Assembly (NCBI RefSeq): GCF_024662215.1
Contig: NZ_CP096115.1
Coordinates: forward strand, 1,860,001 to 1,924,000
DNA length: 64,000 nt
From: Methanoplanus endosymbiosus
GTDB taxonomy: Archaea > Halobacteriota > Methanomicrobia > Methanomicrobiales > Methanomicrobiaceae
Reading direction: 5' to 3'
Below the pieces are notes generated by a model that did not search any database, was not told the origin of the DNA, and saw nothing but the letters and a program-made list of their open reading frames with translations. Below, one piece after another: positions 26,824 through 35,244 of the stretch (position 1 is the first letter of the stretch; every line of letters begins with the position of its first letter). Position numbers and translations under genes: made by a program.

Positions 26824-27414
26824 ATGGAACCACTGGAAGAAAAAAGCAGGAACAATCTTTTCCTGATGGATAATACCGCAAATCCGGCACCTCTGGGTCT
26901 GTGTGCATTTGGGATGACTACAATTCTGCTCAGTATACACAATGCCGGGATAACCGGACTTACAAGCCCCATTATTGCAATGGCTCTCTTATACGGCGGA
27001 CTTGCACAGCTCATAGTCGGCATTATGGAATGGAAGAAGAACAACACCTTTGGAATGGTCACTTTCGGGAGTTTTGGCCTCTTCTGGATCTCATTTGCGG
27101 CAATCCTGATACTGCCTGAACTGGGACTTGCAGCATCACCAACAGCCGTTGACATGGCCTCCTTCCTTATTGTATGGGGTCTGTTAATCCTGGGGCTTTT
27201 CATCTGCACCTTAAAGATGCACCGTATTCTTACGGTAACATTTGCAGCGGTTCTGCTCCTTGTGATATTCCTTGTTGCCGCAAATTTAACCGGCATTCAC
27301 CTGGTTCATACGCTTGCCGGAGTTACCGGAGTTATTGTCGGTTTACTTGCACTTTATATGGGTGTCGGGGCTGTAATCAACGAGATTTATGGCAGCCGGG
27401 TTCTTCCGGTCTAA
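26824..27414 (+). CDS. Acetate/succinate transporter, GPR1/FUN34/YaaH family
   Basis: 196 aa from the ATG at 26824, with GGAG at 26815-26818; the longer frame to 26734 lacks family similarity. The signature NPAPLGLCAFGMTTILLS near the N-terminus corresponds to the NPAPLGL motif of the AceTr family. Six membrane helices follow, and YGGLAQLIVGIMEWKKNNTFG is typical. The protein carries acetate or succinate (with protons) across the membrane as a hexamer. For a methanogen using acetate as carbon source this would be an uptake or exchange route. The unusual repeat-bearing leader upstream suggests control of its expression. Confidence 0.92.
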   Translation: MEPLEEKSRNNLFLMDNTANPAPLGLCAFGMTTILLSIHNAGITGLTSPIIAMALLYGGLAQLIVGIMEWKKNNTFGMVTFGSFGLFWISFAAILILPELGLAASPTAVDMASFLIVWGLLILGLFICTLKMHRILTVTFAAVLLLVIFLVAANLTGIHLVHTLAGVTGVIVGLLALYMGVGAVINEIYGSRVLPV

Positions 27415-27637
27415 CCATTGATTTTTTCAGCATTAATACAGGGAAGCTCTCTTTTTTTCTGACTTTGCTTCCGGCTGAAGGAGAATTAGACAAAAAATGA
27501 ACGAATCTGAGCAATTATTTTATTATCCGCTCTTATTTGTGCAGTCTTTTACAGAATGAGATCAGTCTGCCTCTATTTTTCTAAATAATCCATCCACGTG
27601 CCTGTTCACGGGTGAGATATTTAATCTATTTTCCTGT

Positions 27638-28270
27638 TTACCCGTTATAATGATGGAAGTCAAAGGTCTTTTTTAAGTATTCCTGCTTCCTGTGAGTGCT
27701 TCCCTTTACAGGTGGCTTTAAGTATCCAACCTCAGGTGTCTGAAGTGCCGGACAGAAGGGGCATAGTGCCGAATCAACATCGTTCGATTTTTTTCTTACC
27801 GGACAGTAATAGATTCCGTCAATAAGCTGTACTGAATCTCCGCCCGGAAACGGCATACCTACAGGATGTGGCGGGATTTTTTTAACGAAGATACAGAATC
27901 CTGCAAGAAGAAACTTCAGGAACCGGAGACGGGTGCTTTCTTTATTTCCTGAGCATTTAAGAGCAACCATTTGCCAGAAATTTTTGTTGTTTTCAGGCAG
28001 AAGCTCTTTCATCTGCGAAAAAGATCCCTGCTGGTTCATAAGCCTGATATTCTCCCATGTTTCATGCAGGTGCCCTGTAATCATCTTCTCAAGCTTCTTT
28101 TTGTATGACGGCTCAATTCCTTTTACACTGCCTGAAAAGTTCCACTGCATCCGGCGGAGATCGCGTGTAGAGTATCCGGAGATTATTGCCGCGATTTCCC
28201 TGCCCAGTTCACCACGGGTCTGGAGCTCTCCAAGCTTTTCACATTTATTCTCTAATCTTTCCTCTGCCAT
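27638..28270 (-). CDS. DUF2115 (UPF0305) family archaeal protein
   Basis: 210 aa from the ATG at 28270 (MAEERLENKCEKLGEL); a GTG 12 codons upstream at 28306 is the alternative. The diagnostic C-terminal motif is YYCPVRKKSNDVDSALCPFCPALQTPEVGYL, with conserved cysteines likely to bind metal, preceded by PPHPVGMPFPGG. The family is nearly restricted to methanogens, and its biochemical role is unknown to me. It stands alone on the minus strand, followed by a long non-coding gap toward the acetate transporter. Confidence 0.85.
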   Translation of the reverse strand: MAEERLENKCEKLGELQTRGELGREIAAIISGYSTRDLRRMQWNFSGSVKGIEPSYKKKLEKMITGHLHETWENIRLMNQQGSFSQMKELLPENNKNFWQMVALKCSGNKESTRLRFLKFLLAGFCIFVKKIPPHPVGMPFPGGDSVQLIDGIYYCPVRKKSNDVDSALCPFCPALQTPEVGYLKPPVKGSTHRKQEYLKKTFDFHHYNG

Positions 28271-28388
28271 TATTACTACATATCTCTCTGTTTGGGATAA
28301 TATCACTTCATCTTAGTGCAGTTCCTGCTATACCGGTTCTTCTCCTTAATAGCTTTCGTTTACTGCGGTGACTTTTATCCGTTATACC

Positions 28389-29207
28389 TTAGATCCATGT
28401 AACTTTTACCGGATCTCTCCGGGGAATGCCGTGAACAGTGTGCTTTGGGTAGCCGAACATCATCGCGTAAGAGCATTTTCGCCCGGCCGGAATTCCGATC
28501 TCCTTTTGGAGCGGTTCATATTCGGCGGCAGCCATTGCGACGAACCCGGCCCAGCAGGTGCCGATCCCTGCTGCCGGGGCCGCGACATCGAAGTATGTCA
28601 TGGCGATAATCCCGTCTACAGGTGCGACCGGTTTGTCCTCCGGAATATGGTTAAATAGCATATGAGGCGCTCCACGGCAGATTACATCGTAGCCGCCCTC
28701 GTATATCCCTGCCAGCGCCGCAAAGAATCCGCTTGCGGGATGATCGCTCCCTATGAACGTCTTCATCCATTCGACTGTAAGGTCTCCTATTTTCCTGACC
28801 TTCTCCGGATCGTGGACAACGATCCACTCCACCGGCTGGCCGTTCTCTGCCGAGGGTGCATAACTGGCAACTTCGAGGAGTTCTTCGATCTTCCCCCGTG
28901 GTACGGATTTTGCCTTATACATCCTCGCCGAGCGGCGTTTTTTTAGATAGAATCCAATCTCCTTCTCCGGAATCTCTCCTGCACCTTCGGGCAGGATCTC
29001 CTTCTCCTCCGGGCGGAAGTTCAGGATAAGGGCTCCCTTTGGGCAGAACGCCTCGCAGTGGCCGCAGCGGATGCATTTTCCCGAATTTTCCTCCCTGACG
29101 TTTGGGAACGTCTCTTCTCCGGCAGGATTGATAATGCCGAGGGGACAGGCCTCGGAGCAGGTCCCGCATTTTGTGCACAGGTTTTCGTCAACGATTATTG
29201 TATCCAT
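28389..29207 (-). CDS. Ferredoxin-nitroreductase fusion
   Basis: 272 aa. The N-terminus has two [4Fe-4S] motifs (CTKCGTCSEACPLG at about 11-24 and CIRCGHCEAFCPKG at about 45-58), followed by a nitroreductase/FMN domain (RRSARMYKAK, then YAPSAENGQPVEW and GTCWAGF). Such enzymes pass electrons from ferredoxin to FMN and reduce nitro- or other electron-accepting groups in the cytoplasm. They are common in methanogens and anaerobic bacteria; the natural substrate is unknown. The ATG at 29207 is unambiguous. No neighbours suggest a pathway. Confidence 0.92.
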   Translation of the reverse strand: MDTIIVDENLCTKCGTCSEACPLGIINPAGEETFPNVREENSGKCIRCGHCEAFCPKGALILNFRPEEKEILPEGAGEIPEKEIGFYLKKRRSARMYKAKSVPRGKIEELLEVASYAPSAENGQPVEWIVVHDPEKVRKIGDLTVEWMKTFIGSDHPASGFFAALAGIYEGGYDVICRGAPHMLFNHIPEDKPVAPVDGIIAMTYFDVAAPAAGIGTCWAGFVAMAAAEYEPLQKEIGIPAGRKCSYAMMFGYPKHTVHGIPRRDPVKVTWI

Positions 29208-29452
29208 ATCTTACATTCTCCCTAACTATCAGAATTTGGTTTAGCCGGTCTCCTTTAACTTTCTTTCCGTCATCAGCTGCCTTATGCGACATCTCCATAA
29301 ATAACTGCAAATATTCTGCTGATAAATATGAATGCCCCGGTAAGTGTGATTTTGTCTGCTGAGAAGACCATAATTCCACCCTCATTTTTGTCCGCAGTCA
29401 GATTCACAACATTATTATTCTCATCTCTCCTAAATCCGGTTTAGAACAATAA

Positions 29453-31027
29453 ATGTCGAAAATTCCCCTTTTATTCATCATGTGCATTCTTGCAGTTTTT
29501 ATTGCATTTTCCGGGTGCACTCAGTCTGAAGCTGATGTACAGATTCCTGTGACAGTTTCAGGAGATGCTTCAGACAGGTTGATCCTGAAGGATGCCTGCA
29601 CTCCGTTTGAATGCGGCAATGAGTCGGAGTATAACGATCTCCTGGCAGGGGCACTGGAAGGTGTGGCTGCGAATAAGACCGGAATTGCGGATTACTCAAA
29701 CCAGTCGTGGAGTTCTGCATTTCTCTCCCTTAATACTCTGCTGGATGAGAGGTATGCGTTTAAGGAGTGGAGATCGGTTGACTTTGACCGTCTTTATAGT
29801 ATCTATGCCCCGGCATTTGCCGATGCAGAAGAAAAACAGGATAAGCCGGCATACTACTGGGCTTTAAGGGAGTATCTCTATGCCATCCCTGACGGACACG
29901 TTGATGTTATCCCAATTTCCGGGGAGTTCGGTGCAAGGTCTGCGGATATTGCAGGTTCTTATGGAATAGGCATTATTCAGACTGATTCAGGGAAAGTAAT
30001 AGTGAGTTATGTTGCAGAGGGTAGTGAAGCAGAGGCTGCAGGAATTGCTTTTGGAGATGAAATTCTGACCTGGAACGGAGAGGAGATCCATGATGCAGTT
30101 AATGAGACCTCATATATCTGGGCCGGAAAAAAGCCCTCGACCGCTGAAGGAGTTAATCTTCATCAGCAGAGGCTTTTAACACGTGCACCTGTGGGGGAGA
30201 CAGCCACCATAACTCTTGCAGATCCGTCCGGTCCAGATTCCCAGATGGTAAGTCTCACTGCATTTGATGACAGCTATGAAGGCCTGAGAAAGACGTCACT
30301 TTTCCTTGGGACAGAAGTGAATGATTATGGCGTAAACCAGTCCTGGTCTGAGATACTTCCACAGATCAGCAACAGTAATGCTGCTTACCGGATTCTGCCC
30401 GGAGGTTATGCGTATATAGCAGTCTATCAGGAGTCTTTTGATGTTTACGGGCAGTTTAAGGATGCAATGATATCTGCGGCCGGGAATAACACTCCGGGAA
30501 TTGTTCTTGATTTCAGGTTCAACAACGGCGGCGACGACAACCTTGCGGCCTGTTTTGCCGGTTGGTTCGTTGAAGAACCTGTATTCTATGAATATACCAC
30601 AACCTATGATCCCGGAACAGGAGAATTTCCGGTTGTGTCAGAAGCATGGTCATCCCCTCAGCCTGATGGTTACGGCGGTCCCGTGGCAGTACTGGTAAGT
30701 CCGGATACAATCAGTTCGGGGGAGGGTCTCCCGATGGTCTTTAAAAATACAGGCAGGGGTAAGATCATATCATGGTACGGAACAAACGGGGCATTCGGCA
30801 TGAACAATTTACAGGCGATAATGCCGCTTGATATGTATATCATGTTCCCGGACGGAGCTTCGCTTGATGAAGAAGGAATCATTCAGGTTGACAGCAATGC
30901 TGAACTCATTGGTGGAGTTTCCCCCGACATCCGTGTGCCGCTGAATGAGGATACGGTAAAGCGTGCAGTGAATGGAGAGGACGTTCAGCTAACTTATGCC
31001 CTGCAGTGGCTGGAAGAACAGCAATAA
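29453..31027 (+). CDS. S41-family (C-terminal processing) peptidase, lipoprotein
   Basis: 524 aa. A lipoprotein signal is present (LLFIMCILAVFIAFSGC, lipobox at about residue 22). The central part holds a PDZ-like region (GIGIIQTDSGKVIVSYVAEGSEAEAAGIAFGDEILTWN split over two strands). The catalytic part follows (IVLDFRFNNGGDDNL, then VSPDTISSGEGLPM with the likely nucleophilic serine). S41 peptidases cut non-polar C-termini. This one should be anchored on the outer face of the cytoplasmic membrane. It is transcribed alone; a perfect palindrome just after the stop may be its terminator. Confidence 0.88.
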   Translation: MSKIPLLFIMCILAVFIAFSGCTQSEADVQIPVTVSGDASDRLILKDACTPFECGNESEYNDLLAGALEGVAANKTGIADYSNQSWSSAFLSLNTLLDERYAFKEWRSVDFDRLYSIYAPAFADAEEKQDKPAYYWALREYLYAIPDGHVDVIPISGEFGARSADIAGSYGIGIIQTDSGKVIVSYVAEGSEAEAAGIAFGDEILTWNGEEIHDAVNETSYIWAGKKPSTAEGVNLHQQRLLTRAPVGETATITLADPSGPDSQMVSLTAFDDSYEGLRKTSLFLGTEVNDYGVNQSWSEILPQISNSNAAYRILPGGYAYIAVYQESFDVYGQFKDAMISAAGNNTPGIVLDFRFNNGGDDNLAACFAGWFVEEPVFYEYTTTYDPGTGEFPVVSEAWSSPQPDGYGGPVAVLVSPDTISSGEGLPMVFKNTGRGKIISWYGTNGAFGMNNLQAIMPLDMYIMFPDGASLDEEGIIQVDSNAELIGGVSPDIRVPLNEDTVKRAVNGEDVQLTYALQWLEEQQ

Positions 31028-31037
31028 GATATCTCTT

Positions 31038-31059
31038 ATGAAACAGTGCACTGTTTCAT
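31038..31059 (+). terminator. 22-bp perfect palindrome after the S41 peptidase
   Basis: Centred on GTGCAC, with core GAAACAGTGCACTGTTTC and one ATG/CAT triplet on each side. It starts 11 bp after the stop codon and is followed by a T-rich stretch. It could act as a terminator hairpin or as a protein-binding site for the next gene. Confidence 0.5.
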
Positions 31060-31196
31060 TTATTTTCTGTGAACCAGCTGAGATGGTTCATGGATGACTT
31101 TTTTGGACATTTTGGAGGGATAAAATTGATTTTTGAACCAAATGTCAGACCCGGGATGCCAGCAGAAATATTAATTTTAATCTGCTTATCATTAGT

Positions 31197-32084
31197 ATGC
31201 CACTTTTGCCTGAAAAACTGAAAGAAGACAGATTCTCCGGAGAAGATAAAGCACGAAAGAAGGTCTGCCTTTTTCTTATTCTTACATTACTTTTAAGCTG
31301 CATCGGGTGGTTTCTGGTTACATCGGCGACCAATGCCGGGGATTACCAGAATCTGCTTGTATTTACGATTTTTACAATGTGGTGTCCCGGAATTTCGGCA
31401 GTTATAACCCGCTTTTATTATCAGAGGAGTTTTGCCGGATTTGGTTTTTGTATGGGTAAACCGCTCTGGCTTTTGCTTTCTGTAATTATTCCGATATTTG
31501 CAGGATTATTAATGTTCGGGTCAGCGTGGATTTTTGGAATTGCTGATTTTAATAATGCCAAAGCATCAGTTATTTTCAGTACAGGCTTTATTATTCCCTT
31601 TGTTTCTGCAATAGGTTTCAATCTTTTTGCCGCAGCAGGCGAGGAGATCGGCTGGAGGGGACTTTTGGTCCCTGAGATGGCAAAATTCATGGGATTTACA
31701 AAACTTGCCCTGATTTCAGGGGCCATCTGGACATTATGGCACTTTCCTCTTATCTTCTTCTCCACATACAGCGGTGCAGGTCCGCTTTGGTATTCAGTCC
31801 TTGTTTTTGTCCCGTCTGTCATGGGTGCAGGGCTTATTCTGGCATGGCTCAGGCTCAAGTCAGGAAGTGTTTATACTGCGATTCTCTTTCACGGGTTCTG
31901 GAATTATTTTATCCAGCAGTTTTATCCGTCCCTGACCGTTCCTACGGAGGCCTCCGATATGATGCTTGGTGAATTCGGGTGGGCCTGTGCGATTCTTTAT
32001 CTGGTCCTTGCAGCAGTATTCTGGTATTTCAGGGGTGCACTTCCGGATATAAACAAAGGGGTCTCAAAGACTGGTTCTTCATAA
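31197..32084 (+). CDS. CPBP-family intramembrane metalloprotease
   Basis: 295 aa with about eight membrane helices. The CPBP/Rce1 motifs are present: EEIGWRG (Glu-Glu and Arg, about residue 148), then WHFPL (His) and ILFHGFWNY (second His). Family members are glutamate-type intramembrane proteases that process prenylated or signal-type substrates, and in archaea their targets are unknown. The ATG at 31197 begins a short cytoplasmic basic region. The gene converges with the RelE/RHH pair, with a symmetric hairpin terminator between them. Confidence 0.88.
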   Translation: MPLLPEKLKEDRFSGEDKARKKVCLFLILTLLLSCIGWFLVTSATNAGDYQNLLVFTIFTMWCPGISAVITRFYYQRSFAGFGFCMGKPLWLLLSVIIPIFAGLLMFGSAWIFGIADFNNAKASVIFSTGFIIPFVSAIGFNLFAAAGEEIGWRGLLVPEMAKFMGFTKLALISGAIWTLWHFPLIFFSTYSGAGPLWYSVLVFVPSVMGAGLILAWLRLKSGSVYTAILFHGFWNYFIQQFYPSLTVPTEASDMMLGEFGWACAILYLVLAAVFWYFRGALPDINKGVSKTGSS

Positions 32085-32144
32085 AAAATATTATTTTGTC
32101 TCTTTTAGTCTCTGCAGCTGATAAGCCACACGATATATTCCATC

Positions 32145-32174
32145 TTTTGCAGTTTGTTGGATCAAACTGCAAAA
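32145..32174. terminator. Bidirectional terminator between convergent genes
   Basis: A perfect 12-bp stem (TTTTGCAGTTTG with CAAACTGCAAAA) around a 6-nt loop. It has T-runs at the 3' side in both reading directions, and lies between the CPBP gene (plus) and the RelE-like toxin gene (minus). Confidence 0.7.
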
Positions 32175-32204
32175 CTTAGATATTAATAATAACTGAGGAC
32201 ATTT

Positions 32205-32477
32205 TCAGAATTTTCTGTACACACTGCTCCGGTGACCAATTTCAATTACATGGATTACCATTACATCGTTTATGACAGAGATCACCGCCCTGTACTGCCC
32301 TATCCGAAGCGAATAAAGCAGAGGGTCATCAAACCCATGAAGAGTTTTCAGGGAATGAGCCGGGTCTTCTTCTTCGGCCAGTTTTTCCAGTCTGGTGACG
32401 AACCTGAGAGAGATCTCACGGGGGATCTTTTTTAGTGCATGCCGGGCGGACGATGAGTACCTGAGCTGAAATCTCAT
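32205..32477 (-). CDS. RelE/ParE-family toxin
   Basis: 90 aa. The small alpha/beta fold of the family is recognisable (LRYSSSARHALKKIPREISLRFVTRLEKL, then LKTLHGFDDPLLYSLRIGQYRAVISVI and VIEIGHRSSVYRKF). RelE-type members cleave mRNA on the ribosome and ParE-type members poison gyrase; the C-terminal H-R-Y pattern favours RelE. Its start overlaps the stop of the antitoxin gene by one base, antitoxin first. The pair is controlled by the palindrome at 32757-32778. Confidence 0.85.
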   Translation of the reverse strand: MRFQLRYSSSARHALKKIPREISLRFVTRLEKLAEEEDPAHSLKTLHGFDDPLLYSLRIGQYRAVISVINDVMVIHVIEIGHRSSVYRKF

Positions 32478-32758
32478 CAGTCTTCCTTCTCTTTCTTTTC
32501 GCCGGGATATTTCTTATCTGTCTCTTCAGCCACGCTGAGGTCAGCCAGGACATCTTCATGTGTATAATATATCCCTTCACGGTATTCTTTGAGAGATTTC
32601 TCGATGTTTTGAATTGTCTCTTCACTCAGGGGCTCATCATCGACCGTTGAATTGATGAGACGGCTGATGACATCATCGAAGGACTCACGTGGATGCTTTT
32701 TGAGCCTTGAAAGACTGTCTCTAGTATCCGATCTGATCCTGATTGAAGTGGACTGCAT
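32477..32758 (-). CDS. Ribbon-helix-helix antitoxin
   Basis: 93 aa from the ATG at 32758 (MQSTSIRIRSDTRDSLSRLK). A longer frame to 32827 begins with non-family residues. The N-terminal 40 residues form a typical ribbon-helix-helix DNA-binding unit (beta strand TSIRIR, then two helices ending in DDVISRLIN), as in DUF7557-like antitoxins. The acidic, charged C-terminal half would wrap the toxin. The pair represses itself in known systems, and the start codon here lies inside a 22-bp palindrome that fits an RHH operator. Confidence 0.78.
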   Translation of the reverse strand: MQSTSIRIRSDTRDSLSRLKKHPRESFDDVISRLINSTVDDEPLSEETIQNIEKSLKEYREGIYYTHEDVLADLSVAEETDKKYPGEKKEKED

Positions 32759-32778
32759 GCATGGGTATACACATGCAT
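32757..32778 (-). promoter_or_regulatory. Operator palindrome of the RelE/RHH pair
   Basis: Twenty of 22 positions are symmetric, of the form ATGCATG-n-GTATAC-n-CATGCAT. It overlaps the antitoxin start codon, and a TATA-like run lies just upstream (about 32777-32786 on the minus strand). Together with the RHH protein it suggests autorepression of a leaderless or short-leader transcript. Confidence 0.65.
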
Positions 32779-32829
32779 ATATTATAGATGTTTGGACTGT
32801 TGCATCCTGTTGATGTCCGCAAAGCAATT

Positions 32830-33726
32830 TTATGATTTAGGTTTTTTGGCTAAATATTCCCGGAATTTCGGCGGGTAAAATATCAGTCCCGAAACCCTCA
32901 GGGGATCATATGCCCTGATGCCTTCCGGTCTCTGTTCAAATACGACAAGGTACGAATAATACCTCAGCCTCTTCATATCCGGATCGTCTGCAAGGTCTTT
33001 GATATCCTCCTCTCCGACACCGTCCGTTTTTTTATACACCGCTTCCCCGTACACGCCTTTGGTCAGCGAGTACCTCCTGACTGTGTACTCCTTCTCATCC
33101 CCGGATACGATTATCCAGTGCAGGGGGTTTAATGTAGGTATTGCCTCATGGCCCCTGAACCTTCCGGCGACAAAGCCCTTTTTTATGAAAGCAAAAGCGA
33201 TGACTGCGAAGAAGACGATCCCCCAGACATAAATCCCGCTGGTATCTGCAAATTCTGTAATAAGTCCCGTAATGAGCATGAGAAGAAATACAATGCTTAC
33301 AATTGAGAGAAAGATACTCGGGCCGGGGAATATGCCGAGGGTGTATTTTTCATCCGAAAACGGGTAAAAAAGCGGTATTCCGGGATACGCAAGATAATCG
33401 AATGCCACATGCAGGAGTGCTCCGCCGATCATCATTCCAAGGCCGAATATCTGGAATACGGGATCTGCCGGAGGCGATAAAATCCCGGAGAGCTTCATGA
33501 GGCAGACTGTAAAAAATCCGGTGACTGACAGGAGAAGAGACCCTGCAATGCTGTGGGTGATCCCGCCGTGGGAGAAGATGTACAGGCGTGGGTCGGTATC
33601 GGAGAGACGCTGCATAAGGATGTCCATATCAGGGAGAACCGTCCCGATAACGCCAAAACACACCAGATAAATATCCATATGCCCTCCGAGGAGGATCATG
33701 GAGAAGGCATGAGTCAGGAAATCCAT
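32830..33726 (-). CDS. DUF457-type membrane-bound metal-dependent hydrolase
   Basis: 298 aa from the ATG at 33726 (MDFLTHAFSMILLGG, the classical DUF457 start). An upstream start at 33891 adds residues without family character. Family marks are VLPDMDILMQRL and FSHGGITHSI, with acidic/His residues that may bind a metal, followed by several membrane helices and a soluble C-terminal part (about 210-298). The activity of the family is unproven. A second member lies at 5363-6094. It starts just upstream of the RHH antitoxin on the same strand, but the antitoxin's operator argues for separate control. Confidence 0.8.
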   Translation of the reverse strand: MDFLTHAFSMILLGGHMDIYLVCFGVIGTVLPDMDILMQRLSDTDPRLYIFSHGGITHSIAGSLLLSVTGFFTVCLMKLSGILSPPADPVFQIFGLGMMIGGALLHVAFDYLAYPGIPLFYPFSDEKYTLGIFPGPSIFLSIVSIVFLLMLITGLITEFADTSGIYVWGIVFFAVIAFAFIKKGFVAGRFRGHEAIPTLNPLHWIIVSGDEKEYTVRRYSLTKGVYGEAVYKKTDGVGEEDIKDLADDPDMKRLRYYSYLVVFEQRPEGIRAYDPLRVSGLIFYPPKFREYLAKKPKS

Positions 33727-34183
33727 GCTTCTCTTTTGGAAGGTGGGGGTGATTAAAGGTGTAGGCTTCGGAAATTTCAGGGCTCTAAACCGGACAAAAA
33801 TGACCTCATTCAATACCTTCCTAAATAACGGCGATTTGGGCTTATTTTTGTGATCTGGCGATCGGATCTGTAGGTCATATATTCCTGCCATATATCCTGC
33901 TTTTTACAGGAATCAGGGCATAAAATACAGAGATATAAAGGCCCGCTATTGGCACTTTTTTTCAGTCGGTGTTTGTATCCAATCGACCTGATATCATGGA
34001 ATGACGGGCTTCTGTTATGGTTAAATATTTCTGGTTATTTCGGTTATTTTTTGATTTTAATCAAAATTTGGCCTTGATTTCGTCAAAATTTGGGGGTTTT
34101 TGGGATTATATTGGCTTATGCTGGCTAATTTTAGTTCATTTGGTCTTTTTTGGGGTTATTTGGGCTTATTTGAGGTCTTCTTT
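33727..34183 (+). other. Non-coding stretch with a T/G-rich repetitive tract
   Basis: About 34010-34185 is strongly biased to T and G, with many TTATTTGG-like units and an exact TCAAAATTTGG direct repeat (34061-34071 and 34083-34093, 22 bp apart). An open frame at 34017-34238 exists, but it reflects the low complexity and is not called. No promoter or RNA is convincing. Confidence 0.4.
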
Positions 34184-35149
34184 TTATTTGTGCTCAAGGA
34201 GGAATGAGACAACCTTCTCCCTGAGTTCATCTACATGAGGTGAGATCCATCCGCAGATCAGGTGTGATGCCTCTTTTACCCAGTAAGACTCAGCACCCGG
34301 TATGTTTTCATACGCATAAACACCGTTATAGAAGAGCACGTCACTGTCATGAGTGCCATGGACGATTAAAGAGGGGCAGGTTATTTTATCCACCGGCAGG
34401 TCACCGATCCGGGCCATCTTATCCAGGTCGTTTTCAAGGCCGGGTTTTCTGTGCTTATAGTCCGTCATCGAGCGTACCATCCGGAAGAACATTTTTACCT
34501 GATTGGGGTCCTTTATGGCAGTCTTTACCTGCTCTTTAATCTGCTCCGGACGGCAGAGTGATGAGTGCTTAATCACATCCTGAAGGCTCTTTTCCGGGAA
34601 ATGCAGGCTCATCTGCTCCATCAGCTCAACTCCGGTTCTCGACATAATAAGTTTTTCCATGACTTTCCCGATATTGACGGAGAGGAGATACTGCGAAGAG
34701 ACCGCATCCATAGCAACAAGGCATTTGACCCTGTCAGGATGCCGGATCGAAAATTCGTAACCGGAGGCTCCTCCGGCAGAGCCGAACATCAGGTGGACTT
34801 TCTCTATTTTTAAGGCGTCCAGCAGGGCAGCGAGTGCATCAGCCTGCTCAGCCGGAGTTTTTCCGGTGTCAAGGGGAGTTCCCAGGTATCCCGGCCGGCT
34901 GACAGAAAGCAGTGAGAATCCTTCTGTTGTTATCCAGTCGAAGAGGAGCAGGGACTGGTCATATCCGCCCGGTGTACCGTGAATTGCAAGGATGACCGGC
35001 CCTTTCCCTATGAGAGAGTACTCCATCGTCCCGAAAGAGGTTTCAGTTGTCTGTTTTGTACTGAGGAGTTCGTTCTGCCGTGCTATCTCCTCCTTCAGCC
35101 ACCTGTGATAGTCCGATGAGAAGAGTGAGTCCGATGAATTTTCTGCCAT
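34184..35149 (-). CDS. Alpha/beta-hydrolase-fold protein
   Basis: 321 aa. The oxyanion region (AIHGTPGGYDQS) precedes a nucleophile elbow FGSAGGASG with S124; the residue two before the serine is Phe rather than the usual Gly. A late histidine is seen in VKEASHLICGW, and an acid (VHGTHDSDV) lies in the usual place before it. The start is ATG with no signal peptide, so it is cytoplasmic. The fold covers esterases, peptidases and dehalogenases; the substrate is unknown. It is followed on the minus strand side by no partner gene and preceded, 95 bp away, by an S9 peptidase gene. Confidence 0.82.
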   Translation of the reverse strand: MAENSSDSLFSSDYHRWLKEEIARQNELLSTKQTTETSFGTMEYSLIGKGPVILAIHGTPGGYDQSLLLFDWITTEGFSLLSVSRPGYLGTPLDTGKTPAEQADALAALLDALKIEKVHLMFGSAGGASGYEFSIRHPDRVKCLVAMDAVSSQYLLSVNIGKVMEKLIMSRTGVELMEQMSLHFPEKSLQDVIKHSSLCRPEQIKEQVKTAIKDPNQVKMFFRMVRSMTDYKHRKPGLENDLDKMARIGDLPVDKITCPSLIVHGTHDSDVLFYNGVYAYENIPGAESYWVKEASHLICGWISPHVDELREKVVSFLLEHK

Positions 35150-35244
35150 GGATAGTTGTTAAGAAAAGAGGTTAAAATAATTTATGATGCGTCCGGTCTG
35201 TGTAATATCTCTTCGTTACAGGCCGGATTGTTATATCTTCCCTG

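Noticed and set aside
29188-29385. 65-codon minus-strand frame upstream of the nitroreductase
   Set aside because: Overlaps the nitroreductase start in another frame, with no family character.
34017-34238. 73-codon frame in the T/G-rich tract
   Set aside because: Produced by low-complexity sequence; runs into the end of the alpha/beta-hydrolase gene on the other strand.
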